Origin: Flavobacterium sp. CF108
GTDB lineage: Bacteria > Bacteroidota > Bacteroidia > Flavobacteriales > Flavobacteriaceae
Assembly (NCBI RefSeq): GCF_900129795.1
Contig: NZ_FQWW01000001.1
Coordinates: 496,001-560,000, forward strand
Length of the DNA: 64,000 nucleotides
Direction: 5' to 3'
A model generated the notes under the pieces. The model was not told the DNA's origin. It worked only from the letters and a program-made list of their open reading frames with translations, and did not search any database. Shown here one piece after another: positions 25,579 to 36,100 of the stretch. The stretch's first letter is position 1, and every line of letters starts with the position of its first letter. Position numbers and translations under genes: made by a program.

Positions 25579-28500
25579 TCATTTTACTTTGCGGTTAAAT
25601 CTCTCCAGTATTAAATACAAAATCGGTAAAACGATTAAGGTTAATAAAGTTGCAGAGATTAAGCCGCCAATAACTACGGTTGCTAAAGGTTTTTGTACTT
25701 CTGCCCCGCCGCTTGTGGACAAAGCCATTGGTAAAAATCCTAAAGAAGCTACGGCTGCGGTCATTAAAACGGGACGTAATCTGGTTTTGGTTCCAATTAT
25801 AACTCTTTGCAGCGGATCCAGAATTCCTTCTGATTTTAATTGATTAAAATACGAAATCAGAACAATTCCGTTCAAAACCGCAATTCCGAATAAGGCGATG
25901 AAACCAATTCCGGCCGAAATACTAAACGGCATTCCTCTCAGCGAAAGCGCAAATACACCGCCAATAGCAGATAACGGAATGGCAGTAAAGATTAAAAGTG
26001 CCTGTTTATAGCTCTTGAACGTAAAATACAGCAAGATCAAAATCAAACCTAAAGCGATTGGTAAGGCAACCGAAAGTCGTTTTGTCGCTTCAATTAAATT
26101 TTCAAATTGTCCGCCATATGTTACATAATAACCCACAGGAAGCTTGAAATCTTTGTCGAGTTTCTGCTGAATTTCTTCTACAACGGTTTTTATATCTCTG
26201 CCTCGAACGTTTAAGCCAACGGTAATTCTTCGTTTTCCATCTTCGCGCGTAACCTGCACCGGGCCTTGTTCGTAATCTACACTTGCCACTTGCGAAAGCG
26301 GTACTTGTTGTCCGTTTGGTAACGGAATAAACAAATTGCTTACATCGGTAATATCGGTGCGATTATCCTGATCCATTCTTACTACAACATCAAAACGTTT
26401 GCTTTCTTCGTAGATTTTTCCGGCACTTTCTCCGGCAAACGATGAACGAATGATTTGATTGATATCTGAAATATTCAATCCGTATAAGGCGATTTTATTG
26501 TAATCGTATTTTATTGTAATTTGAGGTAATCCGATTACTTTATCCGCTTTTAAGTCGCCAATTCCTTCAATGCTTTTTATTTTCGAAATCAATTCAGAAG
26601 CTTTTGAATCTAAGATTTCCAAATCATCTCCAAAAATTTTGATAGCAATATCGCTTCGGCTTCCGGTCATTAATTCGTTAAAACGCATTTGAATGGGCTG
26701 TGAAATTTCTATGTTAGCGCCCGGAATTACTTCCATTTCTTCTTTCATCGCATTTGCCAGTTCTTCCCAATTATGGTATTTGCCTTTCCATTCTTTTTTG
26801 TCTTTTAAAACAATAATCAAATCGCCGCTTTCAATAGGCATCGGATCGGTTGGGATTTCACCGCTACCTATTTTGGTTACAATGGTTTTGATTTCCGGGA
26901 ATTTTGCTTTTAAAATCTGTTCGTATTTGGTTGTAGTTTCCACCATCTGCGTAAGCGAACTTCCCGTCATAATTGAAGCATTAATAGCTAAATCGCCTTC
27001 TTCAATGGTTGGGATAAATTCTCCTCCCATATTATTAAAGACAATCAATCCTAAAGCAAATAGTCCGAGAGAAATCCCTAAAACTACTTTTTTAAATTGA
27101 AGGGCTTTATTCAAAAACGGTATATATAAATTTTCAAACCAAAGCATCATTCTGTCGCTGAAGTTTTCTTTGTGTTCGCTTTTCTTCGAAAGAAATAAAG
27201 CACTCATCATTGGCACATAAGTCAACGAAAGTATAAACGCACCAATTACGGCAAAACCAACCGTCATGGCCATTGGTTTAAACATTTTTCCTTCGGTTCC
27301 TATTAAGGCAAGAATTGGTAAATACACGATTAGAATAATGATTTCTCCAAAAGCGGCACTATTCCTGATTTTTGAAGCCGAATTGTAGATTTCAACATCC
27401 ATTTCTTCCTGCGAAAGTTCTTTTTTGCGTTTGAGTTTCTGCAGATGATGCATCGAAGCTTCTACAATAATAACAGCACCATCGACAATAATTCCGAAAT
27501 CTATGGCGCCTAAACTCATCAGGTTTCCGCTTACGCCAAAGGCATTCATTAAAATAATGGCAAATAACATCGCCAGCGGAATTACAGATGCAACGATCAA
27601 TCCGGCACGAAGATTTCCTAAAAATAGAATCAGTACAAAAATGACAATTAAAGCTCCTTCTAATAAATTTTTAGTAACAGTGCCAATGGCATTATCTACG
27701 AGTTTTCCTCTGTCAATAAAAGCTTCTGCAACGACACCTTCGGGCAGGCTTTTATTAATCTGAGTCATTCTTTCATGAATTCGGTTTACTACTGCGCTGG
27801 AGTTTTCGCCTTTCAGCATTAAAACTAAACCCGAAACTATTTCTCCTTTTCCGTCTTTTGTAGAGGCGCCGTAACGCAATGCAACGCCTTCGCGAACCTG
27901 CGCTACATCGCGCACGAGAACGGGAGAGCCGTTTCTGTTTTTAACTACGACATTTCCAAGGTCTTTTACGCCTTTTGCCATTCCTACACCGCGAATGAAA
28001 TACGCATATTGATCTTTTTCAATATAAGCGCCTCCGGTATTTTGATTGTTTTTTTCTAAAGCATCAAAAATTTCGGTAATGGTTACGCCCAGACTGTTTA
28101 GTGTATTTGGGTTTACGGCGATTTCGTATTGTTTTAGTTTTCCGCCCCAGGTGCTTACATCGGCAACGCCTTTGATTCCCTGCAATTGCGGAATAATAAT
28201 CCAATCCTGAATGGTTCTTAGTTTTACGGCATCGTATTTGTTTTCGTAGCCTTTTTTGGCGTAAACATCATATTGGTAAATTTCTCCAAGACCTGTTGTA
28301 ATTGGCGCTAGTTCCGGTGAACCTGCATAAGCGGGAATGTTTTCTTCGGCTTGTTTTAAGCGTTGAAATATTTGTTCGCGTGCCCAGTAAATATCGACAT
28401 TGTCTTCAAAAACAACGGTTACGACAGATAAACCGAAACGGGAAATACTGCGGAGTTCTATAATATCCGGAACGGTTTTTACGGCTTGTTCTAACGGATA

Positions 28501-28698
28501 GGTTATTAACTGCTCGACTTCCTGACTTGCCAAAGTGGGTGCTGTGGTAATAATCTGAACCTGATTATTGGTAACATCCGGCAAGGCATCAAGCGGCAAT
28601 TGTTTAAGCGAATAGCTTCCCCACGCTATTAAAACGAGGGTAAATAATAGTATAACGAATTTGTTTCGTATACTAAACTGAATGATTTTATCTAGCAT
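25579..28698 (-). CDS. czcA: RND heavy-metal efflux pump (CzcA/CusA family)
   Basis: 1039 residues from the ATG at 28698 (MLDKIIQFSIRNK, the standard family start); an upstream ATG at 28731 would add 11 unlikely residues. It has twelve TM helices in two repeats. PLDALPDVTNNQVQI marks the first porter domain, and a proton-relay motif DFGIIVDGAVIIVEAS lies in TM4. It ends LERFNRKVK. Role: proton-driven export of divalent or monovalent metal ions across both membranes with the CzcB-like and CzcC-like partners. Zn/Cd/Co versus Cu/Ag cannot be fixed by eye. The last codons coincide with a TTTAACCGCAAAG repeat end. Confidence 0.92.
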   Translation of the reverse strand: MLDKIIQFSIRNKFVILLFTLVLIAWGSYSLKQLPLDALPDVTNNQVQIITTAPTLASQEVEQLITYPLEQAVKTVPDIIELRSISRFGLSVVTVVFEDNVDIYWAREQIFQRLKQAEENIPAYAGSPELAPITTGLGEIYQYDVYAKKGYENKYDAVKLRTIQDWIIIPQLQGIKGVADVSTWGGKLKQYEIAVNPNTLNSLGVTITEIFDALEKNNQNTGGAYIEKDQYAYFIRGVGMAKGVKDLGNVVVKNRNGSPVLVRDVAQVREGVALRYGASTKDGKGEIVSGLVLMLKGENSSAVVNRIHERMTQINKSLPEGVVAEAFIDRGKLVDNAIGTVTKNLLEGALIVIFVLILFLGNLRAGLIVASVIPLAMLFAIILMNAFGVSGNLMSLGAIDFGIIVDGAVIIVEASMHHLQKLKRKKELSQEEMDVEIYNSASKIRNSAAFGEIIILIVYLPILALIGTEGKMFKPMAMTVGFAVIGAFILSLTYVPMMSALFLSKKSEHKENFSDRMMLWFENLYIPFLNKALQFKKVVLGISLGLFALGLIVFNNMGGEFIPTIEEGDLAINASIMTGSSLTQMVETTTKYEQILKAKFPEIKTIVTKIGSGEIPTDPMPIESGDLIIVLKDKKEWKGKYHNWEELANAMKEEMEVIPGANIEISQPIQMRFNELMTGSRSDIAIKIFGDDLEILDSKASELISKIKSIEGIGDLKADKVIGLPQITIKYDYNKIALYGLNISDINQIIRSSFAGESAGKIYEESKRFDVVVRMDQDNRTDITDVSNLFIPLPNGQQVPLSQVASVDYEQGPVQVTREDGKRRITVGLNVRGRDIKTVVEEIQQKLDKDFKLPVGYYVTYGGQFENLIEATKRLSVALPIALGLILILLYFTFKSYKQALLIFTAIPLSAIGGVFALSLRGMPFSISAGIGFIALFGIAVLNGIVLISYFNQLKSEGILDPLQRVIIGTKTRLRPVLMTAAVASLGFLPMALSTSGGAEVQKPLATVVIGGLISATLLTLIVLPILYLILERFNRKVK

Positions 28699-28778
28699 TT
28701 GAAATATATAATGACATGAGAATTTAGACAAAAGTTTGTCTGATACATTTGTGGAAAGTCCACAGTTCTCTAGCCCGA

Positions 28779-28796
28779 TCCCGATAGCTATCGGGA
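28779..28796. repeat. 18-bp perfect palindrome, dispersed
   Basis: TCCCGATAGCTATCGGGA. Identical at 60599-60616, with two changes at 38297-38314. It lies between the small Cys-rich leader gene and the czcA-like gene. Confidence 0.85.
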
Positions 28797-28804
28797 GGAC
28801 ATCA

Positions 28805-29128
28805 TTATGCTATTTGAGGGGGCTGCCAAATACTTCCGTAAAAATTAGAAGTAAATACAGAATTGTAATTGGGTAAAGGGATTGAAATTTTTGTGTAAGC
28901 TGAAGGAAATTCAAAGTTTGCAGCTATCTGGTAACTTAAAACTTGTGCGCCGCAGCAGTTGCAGGCACAAAATGGAGAACATAAATCATTGTCTTTATCG
29001 TGCAAATGATTTTCTTCTGATGAAAACTGGGCTGTTTTATGCATAGCGCTGTTCACTTCCATATCTGCACAGGGCATATTTGAAAGTGCCATCAAATAAA
29101 TTGACATTACAATTGCTATCCATTTCAT
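28805..29128 (-). CDS. Small exported Cys/His-rich protein (DUF6660-like) heading the czc operon
   Basis: 107 residues. An N-terminal hydrophobic signal (IAIVMSIYLMALSNMPCADM), a His/Asp stretch (HLHDKDNDL) and a Cys cluster CSPFCACNCCG precede a tail ending SIWQPPQIA. Such proteins commonly precede RND efflux operons in Bacteroidota (my recognition of DUF6660 is moderate). Position and ligands suggest periplasmic metal sensing or buffering for the pump. It starts the operon about 106 bases upstream of the czcA-like gene. No promoter box was recognised upstream. Confidence 0.65.
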   Translation of the reverse strand: MKWIAIVMSIYLMALSNMPCADMEVNSAMHKTAQFSSEENHLHDKDNDLCSPFCACNCCGAQVLSYQIAANFEFPSAYTKISIPLPNYNSVFTSNFYGSIWQPPQIA

Positions 29129-29408
29129 GACTGTAAAAATAATACATTATTCTGTTCGCTATTCTATCTGTCCCTAAAAAACTCATAATAGATTGATTTT
29201 TAAGCGTTTTTATTAAAAAATAGTGCTTCTTAAAAGAAATTTTAGTTAACTTTAACACTAATTAACCCATATTATTACCTATTATCCCCTTCAATACCTT
29301 TATTTTATACACCTCTAAAAACAAAAGATAAGCCGAAATTCCCCTAAGAATACATTTAGTACATATTTATTTAAGCAGTTTTATTTTAATCAATTAACAC
29401 TCTATTCA

Positions 29409-30530
29409 ATGAAATGTAAAAAACTAATATCAGCCCTTTTTTTATTATTTAGTGTTCCATTTTTCGGTCAGGTTTATACCGATAAAATCGTAGGAGAAAA
29501 AAACCAGGAATTAAAAGACAGTCTTAAAGTAGAAAAATATCCATACGCTCTGCCCATTTGGGGAGAAAAAGTGGCTCAAAAAGGATATAATTTACCGTAT
29601 TCTGCGGGATTATCTGTCAACTACTTTTGGCAGGATTCTGAGATTGTAATAAGCAATTTAGAAGTTGGTTTTAATAACGGACCGCTTTACAATCTTGATG
29701 AAATAGTACGCTTCGAAAAATCTTCTGTCGAGGCTGGTGCATTGACCATACGACCGGATATTTGGCTGCTTCCTTTTTTAAATATTTATGGAATTTTTGG
29801 TAAAGCCAATACAACAACAAAAATAAATGCCGGAATCTGGGTTCCTGATGCTGACAACAATTGGTCTGAAGTGGCATCGTTTGGAACATCTGCCAATTTT
29901 GATGCTACTACTTTTGGTTTTGGTATGACACCTACAATTGGTATTGGCGGCGGTTGGCTGGCATTAGATATGAACATGGCCTGGACGGACATAAGTGCGC
30001 TGGATAAACCTGCGTTTTCTTATGTTTTTGGTCCACGATTAGGTAAAACTTTTAAGCTTCATAAACCGGAACGAAATATTGCGGTTTGGGTTGGCGGTTT
30101 TAGGGTCCATATTAATGGCGGTACGAATGGAAACCTTGCTTTATCGGATATTTTCGATTTGAGTACTGCGCAGGGAAAAGTAGATAATGGTTTGGCAAAA
30201 GTATCTGAAAACCAAACAAAAGTCGACACTTGGTGGGATGGTTTAACTCCTGCACAACAAGCTAATCCTGGTAACATTGCAAAACATAATACTGCAAATC
30301 GTGCTTTAGAAAGAGCTGGTACTTTTTTAACCACTTTAGATGGAGCTTTGAGTACTGCAGATCAATCTACGATTCAGTATTCACTGCAAAAAAGACCAAA
30401 GGATATGTGGAATTTTATTGTGGGAACGCAGTTTCAATATAATAAGCATATTATGTTTAGACTTGAAGCAGGCTTTTTAGGAAGCCGTACACAGGCTTTG
30501 GCTGGTTTACAATATCGTTTTGGATTATAA
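29409..30530 (+). CDS. Outer-membrane beta-barrel protein, function unknown
   Basis: 373 residues with a signal peptide ending FFGQ. Alternating hydrophobic/aromatic strands (for example YSAGLSVNYFWQDSEIVISN and WNFIVGTQFQYNKHIMFRLE) and a C-terminal AGLQYRFGL with terminal aromatic/Leu fit a barrel. An insert of about 60 residues at 255-320 is helical and Ala/Asn/Thr-rich, probably an extracellular or periplasmic loop. The next gene, ten bases on, is another barrel, so they form an operon. No family name can be given safely. Confidence 0.7.
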   Translation: MKCKKLISALFLLFSVPFFGQVYTDKIVGEKNQELKDSLKVEKYPYALPIWGEKVAQKGYNLPYSAGLSVNYFWQDSEIVISNLEVGFNNGPLYNLDEIVRFEKSSVEAGALTIRPDIWLLPFLNIYGIFGKANTTTKINAGIWVPDADNNWSEVASFGTSANFDATTFGFGMTPTIGIGGGWLALDMNMAWTDISALDKPAFSYVFGPRLGKTFKLHKPERNIAVWVGGFRVHINGGTNGNLALSDIFDLSTAQGKVDNGLAKVSENQTKVDTWWDGLTPAQQANPGNIAKHNTANRALERAGTFLTTLDGALSTADQSTIQYSLQKRPKDMWNFIVGTQFQYNKHIMFRLEAGFLGSRTQALAGLQYRFGL

Positions 30531-30539
30531 AGCTGCTTT

Positions 30540-31307
30540 ATGAAAAAAATTTTAGTATTGCTCATTACAATATGCAGCATTAATCAGGTAAAATCTCAGG
30601 TTTTGATTTCTTTGATTTTTGGCGATAAACTGAATTCTCCTTTTTTAGAGTTTGGTTTAGAAGGCGGTATCAACCTTTCAGATATTTCTAATTTGGAAAG
30701 TTCTGGGGTAAACCCCGGTTTTAATCTTGGTTTTTATTTTGATATAAAATCAAAGCAAAATCCGGCGTGGATGATTAATACGGGGGTGATTGTAAAATCT
30801 CCTATGGGTGCAAGGCAAATTCCTGTTTATTCTTTAGAAGATGAAAATCTGGATAATACTTTTGCAGGCGGAACTGTTGATCGTGAGATTCGATATTTTA
30901 ATGTGCCTATTTTGATTAAGTATCAGTTTAAAAATCGAATTTATCTTAAAACCGGGCCTCAGTTTGGGCTTTTGGCTTCGGCTTTTGATCAGTTTAAAAA
31001 TGAGATTAATGATAATGATGTGGTTTACAAGAAAAAAATCAGAGACCAAATTCGTGTTATTGATGCCGGAGTTGCTTTTGGAACAGGATATCACATGAAT
31101 GTGGGCAACGGATTAAATATCACAATTCAATATTATTATGGTTTGGTTCCTGTTATGAAAGGTGATGGACCCAATGTATATAACAGATCTTTGTATTTTA
31201 CTGCCGGAATACCTATTGGAAAAGGAAAAGCTGCACAAAGACGTGCCGAAAAAGAAGCAGAACTTAACAAAGTTATTCTTCCGGAAGACGAAGCTCCTAA
31301 AAAGTAA
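30540..31307 (+). CDS. PorT-like outer-membrane beta-barrel protein
   Basis: 255 residues with a signal peptide (MKKILVLLITICSINQVKSQ). EFGLEGGINLSDISN followed by GFNLGFYFDIK and YFNVPILIKYQFKNRIYLKTGPQFG is the usual pattern of the Bacteroidota outer-membrane beta-barrel 2 (PorT-like) fold. The C-terminus has a charged, Ala/Lys/Glu-rich extension (about 225-255) after the last strand, unusual for a barrel and perhaps periplasmic. Its stop codon directly abuts the stop of the convergent CheB gene with no bases between. Confidence 0.72.
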   Translation: MKKILVLLITICSINQVKSQVLISLIFGDKLNSPFLEFGLEGGINLSDISNLESSGVNPGFNLGFYFDIKSKQNPAWMINTGVIVKSPMGARQIPVYSLEDENLDNTFAGGTVDREIRYFNVPILIKYQFKNRIYLKTGPQFGLLASAFDQFKNEINDNDVVYKKKIRDQIRVIDAGVAFGTGYHMNVGNGLNITIQYYYGLVPVMKGDGPNVYNRSLYFTAGIPIGKGKAAQRRAEKEAELNKVILPEDEAPKK

Positions 31308-31892
31308 TCAACGGTTTATTGAATTGAGTAATGCTAATATTTCTTCATTGTTTAAAACATAATCTGGTGTTGTAAATAGTATAGCGTTATTGGGCATAAA
31401 TGGCATATCTGCCGATAACGGATTTTGTACTACAATTTTCCCTCCGGCATCCTGAATAGCTTGTAATCCTGAGGTCCCGTCTGTATTAGAACCTGAAAAT
31501 AGAATTCCCACCAAAGAACTTCCGTAGATTTCTGCAGCCGATTCAAAAGAAACGTCGATGCTTGGACGGCTGTAATTGATTTTTTCTGAGGTATCTAATG
31601 CCAGTGTATCGTCTTTTTCGAATAATAAATGATAATTAGACGGCGCAATATATAGAAAACCGGGTATCAAAATGGTTTTATCTTCTATAGGTTTTACCGG
31701 AACGCTTGATTTTAAAGTGATTAATTCTTCCAACGTTTGATCGTCTGTACTTTTGCGATGTACGACAATTACGATTGCATAATTATGCAGTGCCGTTAAT
31801 TCGGGTAAAATTTGCATTAAAGCATTTAAACTCCCTGCCGATCCTCCTATTATGACTAATCTGCAGTTTGATATTATTTTATTTTCCTCCAT
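31308..31892 (-). CDS. CheB-type methylesterase, catalytic domain only
   Basis: 194 residues comprising only the CheB esterase domain: Ser18 in GGSAGS, His45 in VVHRKS and Asp138 in SGSNTDGTSG form the expected triad. There is no receiver domain, so control must come from a partner. The first 19 bases overlap the end of the CheR gene, implying translational coupling. No chemoreceptor, CheA or CheW is nearby. With the sensor kinases it forms a non-chemotactic CheB/CheR module like those linked to stress signalling in other bacteria (inference). Confidence 0.88.
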   Translation of the reverse strand: MEENKIISNCRLVIIGGSAGSLNALMQILPELTALHNYAIVIVVHRKSTDDQTLEELITLKSSVPVKPIEDKTILIPGFLYIAPSNYHLLFEKDDTLALDTSEKINYSRPSIDVSFESAAEIYGSSLVGILFSGSNTDGTSGLQAIQDAGGKIVVQNPLSADMPFMPNNAILFTTPDYVLNNEEILALLNSINR

Positions 31893-32683
31893 ATTTTCTC
31901 TTTTTCAAATTGTTTGTATTTTCCAGGAGAAATAGAATATTTTATTGTTTCTTTTGTGCCTAAGGCCAGAAAACCTAAAACGGCTAAACTTTCATCAAAT
32001 AAATTAATGACTCTTTTTTGAAGTTCGCTATCAAAATAAATCAAAACATTACGGCATAAAATAATATCAAATTCATTGAATGAAGTGTCTGAAACCAAAT
32101 TGTGTTGTGAATATACCATTTTTTGAGACAGTTCTTCGTTGAATTTTGCAATGCCGTAATTGGCGGTATAATAATTCGAAAAGTCTTCCTGCCCGCCTGC
32201 ATCACGATAGTTTTGTGAATATTCTTTCATCATTCTGAGCGGGAAAATTCCTTTTTTGGCTGTTTCTAAAACCGTAGCATTAATGTCTGTGGCATAAATA
32301 AGGGATTTATGCAGTAAACCTGCTTCTTTTAGCATTATAGCCATCGAATAGACTTCTTCGCCTGTAGAACAGCCGGCATGCCATAATCTGATAAAAGGTT
32401 TTGTGCCTAATAATGGCAAAATTTCGTTTCTTAAAATGTTGTAAAATGCCGGATCACGAAACATTTCTGTAACATTGACTGTAATTTCGTCGACCATTTT
32501 TTTGTAATATTCAGGATCAGAACGAACTTTTGAAAGAAATTCGTGAAAATGCTCAAATCCGCCTAATTGATACACTCTGTATACGCGTCTTTTTAGTGAT
32601 GCTCTTGAATAACTTCCAAAATCAAAACCGTAGTATTCATAAACTTCGTTGATAAGTGTTTCTAATTCAATATCTTCAATCAT
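31874..32683 (-). CDS. CheR-type methyltransferase
   Basis: 269 residues. The N-terminal helical CheR domain (about 1-70, FGSYSRASLKRRVYRVYQLG) precedes the SAM-binding domain with RLWHAGCSTGEEVYSMAI (motif I), IYATDINATVLETAK and FDIILCRNVLIYFD. Family reaction: methylation of glutamates on receptor-type helices. It is followed by CheB (19-base overlap) and preceded by a response regulator 12 bases upstream. No methyl-accepting protein is encoded nearby, but the hybrid kinase's long coiled coil is a candidate substrate. Confidence 0.88.
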   Translation of the reverse strand: MIEDIELETLINEVYEYYGFDFGSYSRASLKRRVYRVYQLGGFEHFHEFLSKVRSDPEYYKKMVDEITVNVTEMFRDPAFYNILRNEILPLLGTKPFIRLWHAGCSTGEEVYSMAIMLKEAGLLHKSLIYATDINATVLETAKKGIFPLRMMKEYSQNYRDAGGQEDFSNYYTANYGIAKFNEELSQKMVYSQHNLVSDTSFNEFDIILCRNVLIYFDSELQKRVINLFDESLAVLGFLALGTKETIKYSISPGKYKQFEKEKIWRKIK

Positions 32684-32695
32684 AATCTACCCCAT

Positions 32696-33061
32696 TCAAA
32701 TTTTGCTTAAAACAAGCAGTAACTTATCAACATCTACTGGTTTTGAGATATAATCATCTGCCCCGGCCTCTAAACATTTTTCTTTGTCGCCTGTCATGGC
32801 TTGTGCAGTAACTGCAATTACGAAAGTCGATTTTCTTGACGGAATGGCTTTTATTAACGGAATGGCTTCATAACCATCCATTTCGGGCATCATCATATCC
32901 AGCAAAACACCGTCAATCTTTTCATTAGATTTCAATAACTTTATTGCATCTTCGGCACTGGTACAAGACAAACAATCGTATGACTTAACACGTAAGGTAT
33001 GTGTTAATGCGAAAATGTTTCTGGGATCGTCATCTACAATTAAAAGTCGTTTTTTACTCAT
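32696..33061 (-). CDS. Single-domain response regulator
   Basis: 121 residues, a lone receiver domain: acidic pocket DDD (10-12), phospho-acceptor Asp55 (VLLDMMMPEMDGYE), Thr in AVTAQAMTG and Lys in ISKPVD. It is very similar in its LDMMMP-MDGYE segment to the third receiver of the neighbouring hybrid kinase, suggesting duplication. It has no output domain, so it probably relays phosphate to or from the kinases or to CheB/CheR. Confidence 0.9.
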   Translation of the reverse strand: MSKKRLLIVDDDPRNIFALTHTLRVKSYDCLSCTSAEDAIKLLKSNEKIDGVLLDMMMPEMDGYEAIPLIKAIPSRKSTFVIAVTAQAMTGDKEKCLEAGADDYISKPVDVDKLLLVLSKI

Positions 33062-33080
33062 ATTGCTTTATATTTTTTTT

Positions 33081-33166
33081 GCCACAGATTTCACAGATTA
33101 AAGGGATTTTTTTAATCACAGTATTATCTCAATTTTTAAATCCTTTTAATCTGTGAAATCTGTGGC
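33081..33166. repeat. Long perfect-arm hairpin of the CACAGATT repeat family
   Basis: GCCACAGATTTCACAGATTA and the following AAGGGATTTTTTTAA are mirrored by TTTTTAAATCCTTTTAATCTG and TGAAATCTGTGGC with few mismatches. It fills the 122-base space between the hybrid kinase and the response regulator on the same strand, so the mRNA could fold here. Fragments of the family occur near 871, 38490, 62230 and 63120. Confidence 0.85.
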
Positions 33167-33183
33167 ATAACTTTTCTTTACTA

Positions 33184-36100
33184 TTAAACTTTATCGTATA
33201 GCCAAACTCGCAATAACGATAGTAACTGGTCAACATCTACTGGTTTTGTAATATAATCTGATGCTCCGGCTTTTATGCATTTTTCCCTGTCGCCTGTCAT
33301 TGCTTTTGCGGTTACGGCAATTACAGGTAAATTTAAGAACTTCGGATTGGCGCGTATTTTTTCGGCTGTTTCGTAACCGTCCATATGCGGCATCATCATG
33401 TCTAATAAAACGACGTCGGTATCTGGATTTTCGCTTAGAACTTTAATGGCATCATTTCCATCAAAAGCCGTTATGATGGTCATTTTAAATACTTCTAATG
33501 CTTTTGTAAGCGAGTAAATATTACGAACATCATCATCAACAATCAGTACTTTTTTATCGTGCAGAATGTTATTTAGTAAATTTAGCTTTTTATGTCCTTC
33601 TTTTTTGTCTTTTCCTTCTTTTTTGTCTTTTCCTTCTTTTTTATCTTCCACTAAATGAAGGAACAGCGAAACCTCATCTAACATTCTTTGGTACGAATGA
33701 GCCGTTTTTACAATAATAGAATCAGCGTATTTCTTGATTTTTACTTCTTCTTTTAGTGATAAACTTTTTCCTGTAAAGACAATTACCGGAAGTTTCTCTA
33801 AGCCCGGATTTTTCTTAATACCATCCAGAATTTGATACGCTTGTTTATCCGGAATTCCCATATCGAGAATTACACAGTCAACTTCTGTTTTATTTAAAGC
33901 CTGAATTCCATCCGAAACTTCGCTTTTTATCTCCGAATTGATATTATACGTTTCCAAGAAATAAGACAATGCTTTGGCGTGTTTCGGGTTATCTTCGATA
34001 ATTAAAACCTTTTGCGCTTCTTTATTAATAATGTGTTCAATTCTTAAAAACACATCCGGAATTTTATCAAATGCTACCGGTTTATCTAAAAAGTCTACTG
34101 CACCTTTTAATAAACTTTCCTGTTTCAATTTATGTGATGACATAATATGAACGGGAATATGTTTGGTTTCGGCATGATTTTTTAATTCTTCCAGAACTTC
34201 CCAGCCGCTTTTTACCGGAAGTTCAATATCTAATAAAACACCAGCGGGTTTATACAGCAAAGTAAAGTTTAAGGCATGATCGCCTCTTACGGCAACAATT
34301 CCTTTATAACCTTTGTTTCGTGAAAAAGCCAAAAGCGATTTTGCAAAATTGATATCGTCTTCAACTATTAAAATTACCTTATCTCCTTCTATTATTGCGT
34401 TTCTATCGTCATCTATTTCATCTGGAATAGTTGAGCTGATATATTTTTTTGCAGGCGTTCCTTCTTCTTTTTCAGGTTCCAGATCTACAAATGCTGTTGG
34501 TGGTATTTTCTCCACATTCGTTTTATAAGGAGCAGAACCATAAACCGGAAGGCATAATGTAAAGCTGCTTCCTTCATTAACTCTGCTATGCAGGATGATT
34601 TCACCTCTAAGTAATTTTGCCAATTCCCTGCTGATGGATAATCCTAAACCAGTTCCGCCATATTTACGTTTTGTTGAACCATCTGCCTGCTGGAATGCTT
34701 CAAAAACTAACGGCTGTTTTTCTAACGGAATTCCTATTCCGGTATCTTTTACAATGAAGCAGATAATTTTGTCATCGTCTGTATTGATTTTGATTTCAAG
34801 GGTTACTTTTCCTTTTTCTGTAAATTTAATAGCATTCGAAATCAGGTTTTTTAGAATTTGTTCTAAACGCATTTTATCTGTTTTGATAACAATTGGCGCT
34901 TCTTTCGAAATAATTTCAAATTCAATTCCTTTTTCTTTGGCTACAAGATTAAAGAGATTCCATAGTGTGTCTGTGATTTCTTTGGTTGAAATATCTAAAA
35001 ATTCTAATTCCATTTTACCGGCTTCGATTTTAGATAAATCCAGAATTTCATCAATTAAACCTAATAAACTGTTTCCTGAACTCTGAATAACTTTGGCAAA
35101 CTCAATTTCTTCATTGTTCATGCTTTTGTTATTATTCTCTGATAATAAACGGCTTAAAAGCAAAATTGAATTAAGAGGCGTTCTTAATTCGTGCGACATA
35201 TTAGCCAAAAACTCTGATTTGTAACGGGTTGTTAATTCTAAAGCTTCAGATTTCTTTTGAATTTCATTGTTTTTTTCTTCCAATAAAACACTTCTTTCCG
35301 AAAGTTCTTCATTGGTTTGTTCCAATTCTTCCTGCTGTACGCGCAATTCTTCTTCAGAAGCCTGTAGTTTTTCAGTCTGTGCTTCTAATTCGGCATTAAT
35401 AGCTTCCAGTTCGCTATGCTGTACCTGAAGCTCTTCAGATTGTGATTTTGTTTCTTCGAGCAGTTCTAATACTCTTTTTCTATTTTGAGTTGATTTTAAG
35501 GCAATTCCAATGTTATTGGCAACAGTTCGTAAAAACTCTAAATGCAGTTCCGAAAAACCGTAAATACTTGCCAATTCAACCGCACCTTCAATTTTGTTAT
35601 CCTTCAGCGGAACTGCCACAATATGCGTAGGCTTCACTTGTCCTAAAGCATAATTAATTTGAATATTATCTGCAGATAATGCTTTTAATTCTAATATTTT
35701 TCCAGATGAAATGGCCTGACCAATCAAACCTTCGCCTTTTCGAATGCGTTCGCGGCTTTTACTCGGTATATAGCTATATCCTCCAGAAGATACTAATTCG
35801 TTTTCTTCAATAACATACAAAACTCCGGCGCTGCTGTTGGTATATTGGCATAAAAACTCAATAACATCTTTAGAGAGTTTCTGCATCGATTTTTCGCCCA
35901 GCATAGCGTTATTTAATTCTGCAACTCCGGTTTGAAGCCATTCTTTTTGAGAAAGAAGATCGAATGAGCTTTTAAGGGAAATTCCCATTGTGTTCAATGA
36001 TTCTCCTACACTTCCAAGTGCATCTGCTTTTGTATCGTCTACACGAATATCGTAGTTTCCTTTTGAAATATTGGTCGCAATGTTGCTGATTGCTTCAATC

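Noticed and set aside
34595..35086. Plus-strand frame of 163 residues opposite the hybrid kinase
   Set aside because: It runs antisense to the kinase and ATPase domains, which are clearly coding on the minus strand.
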